DNA from: Thiomargarita sp.
GTDB lineage: Bacteria; Pseudomonadota; Gammaproteobacteria; Beggiatoales; Beggiatoaceae
Reading direction: 5' to 3'
Assembly: GCA_023144675.1 (NCBI GenBank)
Contig: JAGLFE010000141.1
Span: 1-7,039 of the forward strand
DNA: 7,039 bases
Within the stretch, counting starts at the first letter, position 1. The number at the start of each line of letters is the position of its first letter. The notes under the pieces were generated by a model. That model had not been told where the DNA came from. It was given only the letters and a program-made list of their open reading frames with translations, and ran no database searches. Position numbers and translations under genes: made by a program. Below, piece by piece: positions 5,945 to 7,039 of this stretch.

Positions 5945-7015
5945 ATGCGTTTAATATTTTTACTATTTTATTTAATCATTTTACCTAGCCATTTATTGGC
6001 AACAAATACACGTATTATTGGTGGCGAGCGGGCAGAATCAAATAAATGGTCATGGATGGTTGCTATTGGCTATCAAGGCTATCTTCCAAGTAATGGACAA
6101 TTTTGTGGAGGTACTTTAATTCATCCTTCTTGGGTATTAACGGCTGCCCATTGTACAGTTGGTGAAACAACTTCTAGCATGGATATTTTTTTAGGGTCAA
6201 CCGATTTAAACGGGAAAGGTCAACAAGTAGCTATCAAAAAAATAGTAATACATCCTGATTATGATTACGATTCTGACAATCCAAATGCAGATATTGCTTT
6301 ATTGCAACTTAAACAAGCTGTAACTTATCCAACTATCCGAGTTGTAGAGCAATACGATATTTTGAATCAAGACGAATTAACGGGTATTGTTATGGGTTGG
6401 GGTTCAACTTCTACCCGTAGTTCTAATAGTTATTCTGACTATTTAATGCAGGCAAATGTACCTATTGTTTCAAATGCACAATGTAATATATCCTATGAGG
6501 GTGATATAACTAATGAAATGATGTGCGCTGGGTTTTTCGAGGGCGGAGTTGATGCTTGTGAAGGCGATAGTGGCGGACCGCTGGTTATTGCAACTAATGG
6601 TAACTGGTTACAAGCTGGAATTGTGAGTTGGGGTGAAGGTTGTGCTTTAGCTGATTATTATGGAGTATATACACGAGTATCAAGATTTCAAACTTTTATT
6701 TCTGAAAATGTTTGTGAACCAAGTGATATGCCCGCAATTCCACATTTAGAAATAAGTTTAAAAGGTACTTTAGTAACGCTTTCTTGGAATGAGGTTAATG
6801 CGGAAGCTTATCAATTTTATTATGCTCCTTATTCTCATCCAATCAGTGATATTACCTTAAATCATATTAATAGCATAGATATTGGTGCCACCACTTCTCT
6901 GCAATTTGATCTTAATGCAATTGAGTTAAACAGAAGAAATTATGTAGCAGTTAAAGCTTATAATGGTAACTGCTACAGCAATTATTCTAATATTTTAGTT
7001 ATTGCTCCTAATTAA
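5945..7015 (+). CDS. Secreted trypsin-like serine protease (family S1A) with C-terminal FnIII-like domain
   Basis: This is predicted to be an exported endopeptidase cutting after Arg or Lys. A signal peptide (1-19, hydrophobic core then HLLA) precedes a four-residue propeptide TNTR and the mature start IIGG (24-27), so cleavage at Arg23 would activate it as in animal trypsinogens. The triad is His69 (LTAAHC), Asp116 (NADIALLQL) and Ser209 (GDSGGPL). Asp203, six residues before Ser209, equals chymotrypsin position 189 and gives trypsin specificity. VSWGEGC (227-233) forms the S1 wall. Cysteine pairs 54/70, 180/194 and 205/233 match the three core disulfides, and Cys257 and Cys343 could form a fourth. 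Residues 258-356 look like a fibronectin-III-like beta domain (VTLSWNEVNAEAYQFYY, then YVAVKAYNGNCYSNYSN), perhaps for substrate or surface binding. There is no C-terminal membrane or sorting tail. It lies three bases after ubiA with no functional link apparent. Substrate and final location are unknown. Confidence 0.93.
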   Translation: MRLIFLLFYLIILPSHLLATNTRIIGGERAESNKWSWMVAIGYQGYLPSNGQFCGGTLIHPSWVLTAAHCTVGETTSSMDIFLGSTDLNGKGQQVAIKKIVIHPDYDYDSDNPNADIALLQLKQAVTYPTIRVVEQYDILNQDELTGIVMGWGSTSTRSSNSYSDYLMQANVPIVSNAQCNISYEGDITNEMMCAGFFEGGVDACEGDSGGPLVIATNGNWLQAGIVSWGEGCALADYYGVYTRVSRFQTFISENVCEPSDMPAIPHLEISLKGTLVTLSWNEVNAEAYQFYYAPYSHPISDITLNHINSIDIGATTSLQFDLNAIELNRRNYVAVKAYNGNCYSNYSNILVIAPN

Positions 7016-7039
7016 TAACTATCTACCAATTAAACTTTA
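7016..7039 (+). repeat. Short recurrent post-gene motif, copy 3 (cut by window end)
   Basis: Starting directly after the protease stop, TAACTATCTACCA matches copy 1 in 12 of 13 bases, and the whole stretch matches copy 2 in 18 of 24. The window ends here, so it cannot be seen whether a hairpin follows, as it does after copy 2. A nine-base piece (AACTATCTA) also occurs at 5032-5040 before ubiA, which shows how easily partial matches arise in this base composition. Confidence 0.35.

Overview
The window is AT-rich and reads as chromosomal DNA of a low-GC gammaproteobacterium. Full-length MnmA, a ThiD with the GNDPTGGAG-type N-terminus and a UbiA very like that of Escherichia coli point to a Q-type-quinone-making proteobacterium. 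The AT-richness, the many-receiver hybrid kinase, the RAYT-type transposase remnant and the secreted trypsin-like protease would suit a Beggiatoa/Thiotrichales-type organism, but that placement is an inference from general likeness and not from a search.

Layout from left to right. Positions 1-263 (+) hold the 3' part of a REP-associated tyrosine transposase (RAYT, Y1/IS200-like) interrupted by one in-frame TGA. After a short gap comes mnmA (+, 427-1509), which makes the 2-thio group of wobble uridine in tRNA. It converges on thiD (-, 1641-2420), an HMP/HMP-P kinase of thiamine synthesis, and a hairpin between them probably terminates thiD transcription. Behind thiD, also on the minus strand, lies a broken fragment (2498-2700) of the C-terminal thioredoxin-like part of a DsbD-type thiol:disulfide protein, with a 2-base frameshift. 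Next is a 674-residue hybrid sensor kinase (-, 2819-4843) with the order REC, coiled coil, HisKA, HATPase, degenerate REC, REC. A roughly 216-base very AT-rich divergent promoter region separates it from ubiA (+, 5060-5941; 4-hydroxybenzoate polyprenyltransferase of ubiquinone synthesis). Three bases after ubiA starts a secreted trypsin-like serine protease with a C-terminal fibronectin-III-like domain (+, 5945-7015).

The genes do not form one pathway. mnmA, thiD and ubiA are housekeeping genes scattered among accessory ones, and the two broken genes show ongoing decay and rearrangement. The only tight pair is ubiA with the protease, where the protease ribosome site lies inside the end of ubiA. 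I see no RNA gene, CRISPR array, complete insertion sequence or recognisable new multi-gene system. The points most worth a second look are the protease (trypsin-type S1 pocket, Tyr at the position that governs Na+ binding, FnIII-like tail), the dead middle receiver of the kinase, the two decayed genes, and a short motif that recurs directly after three genes.
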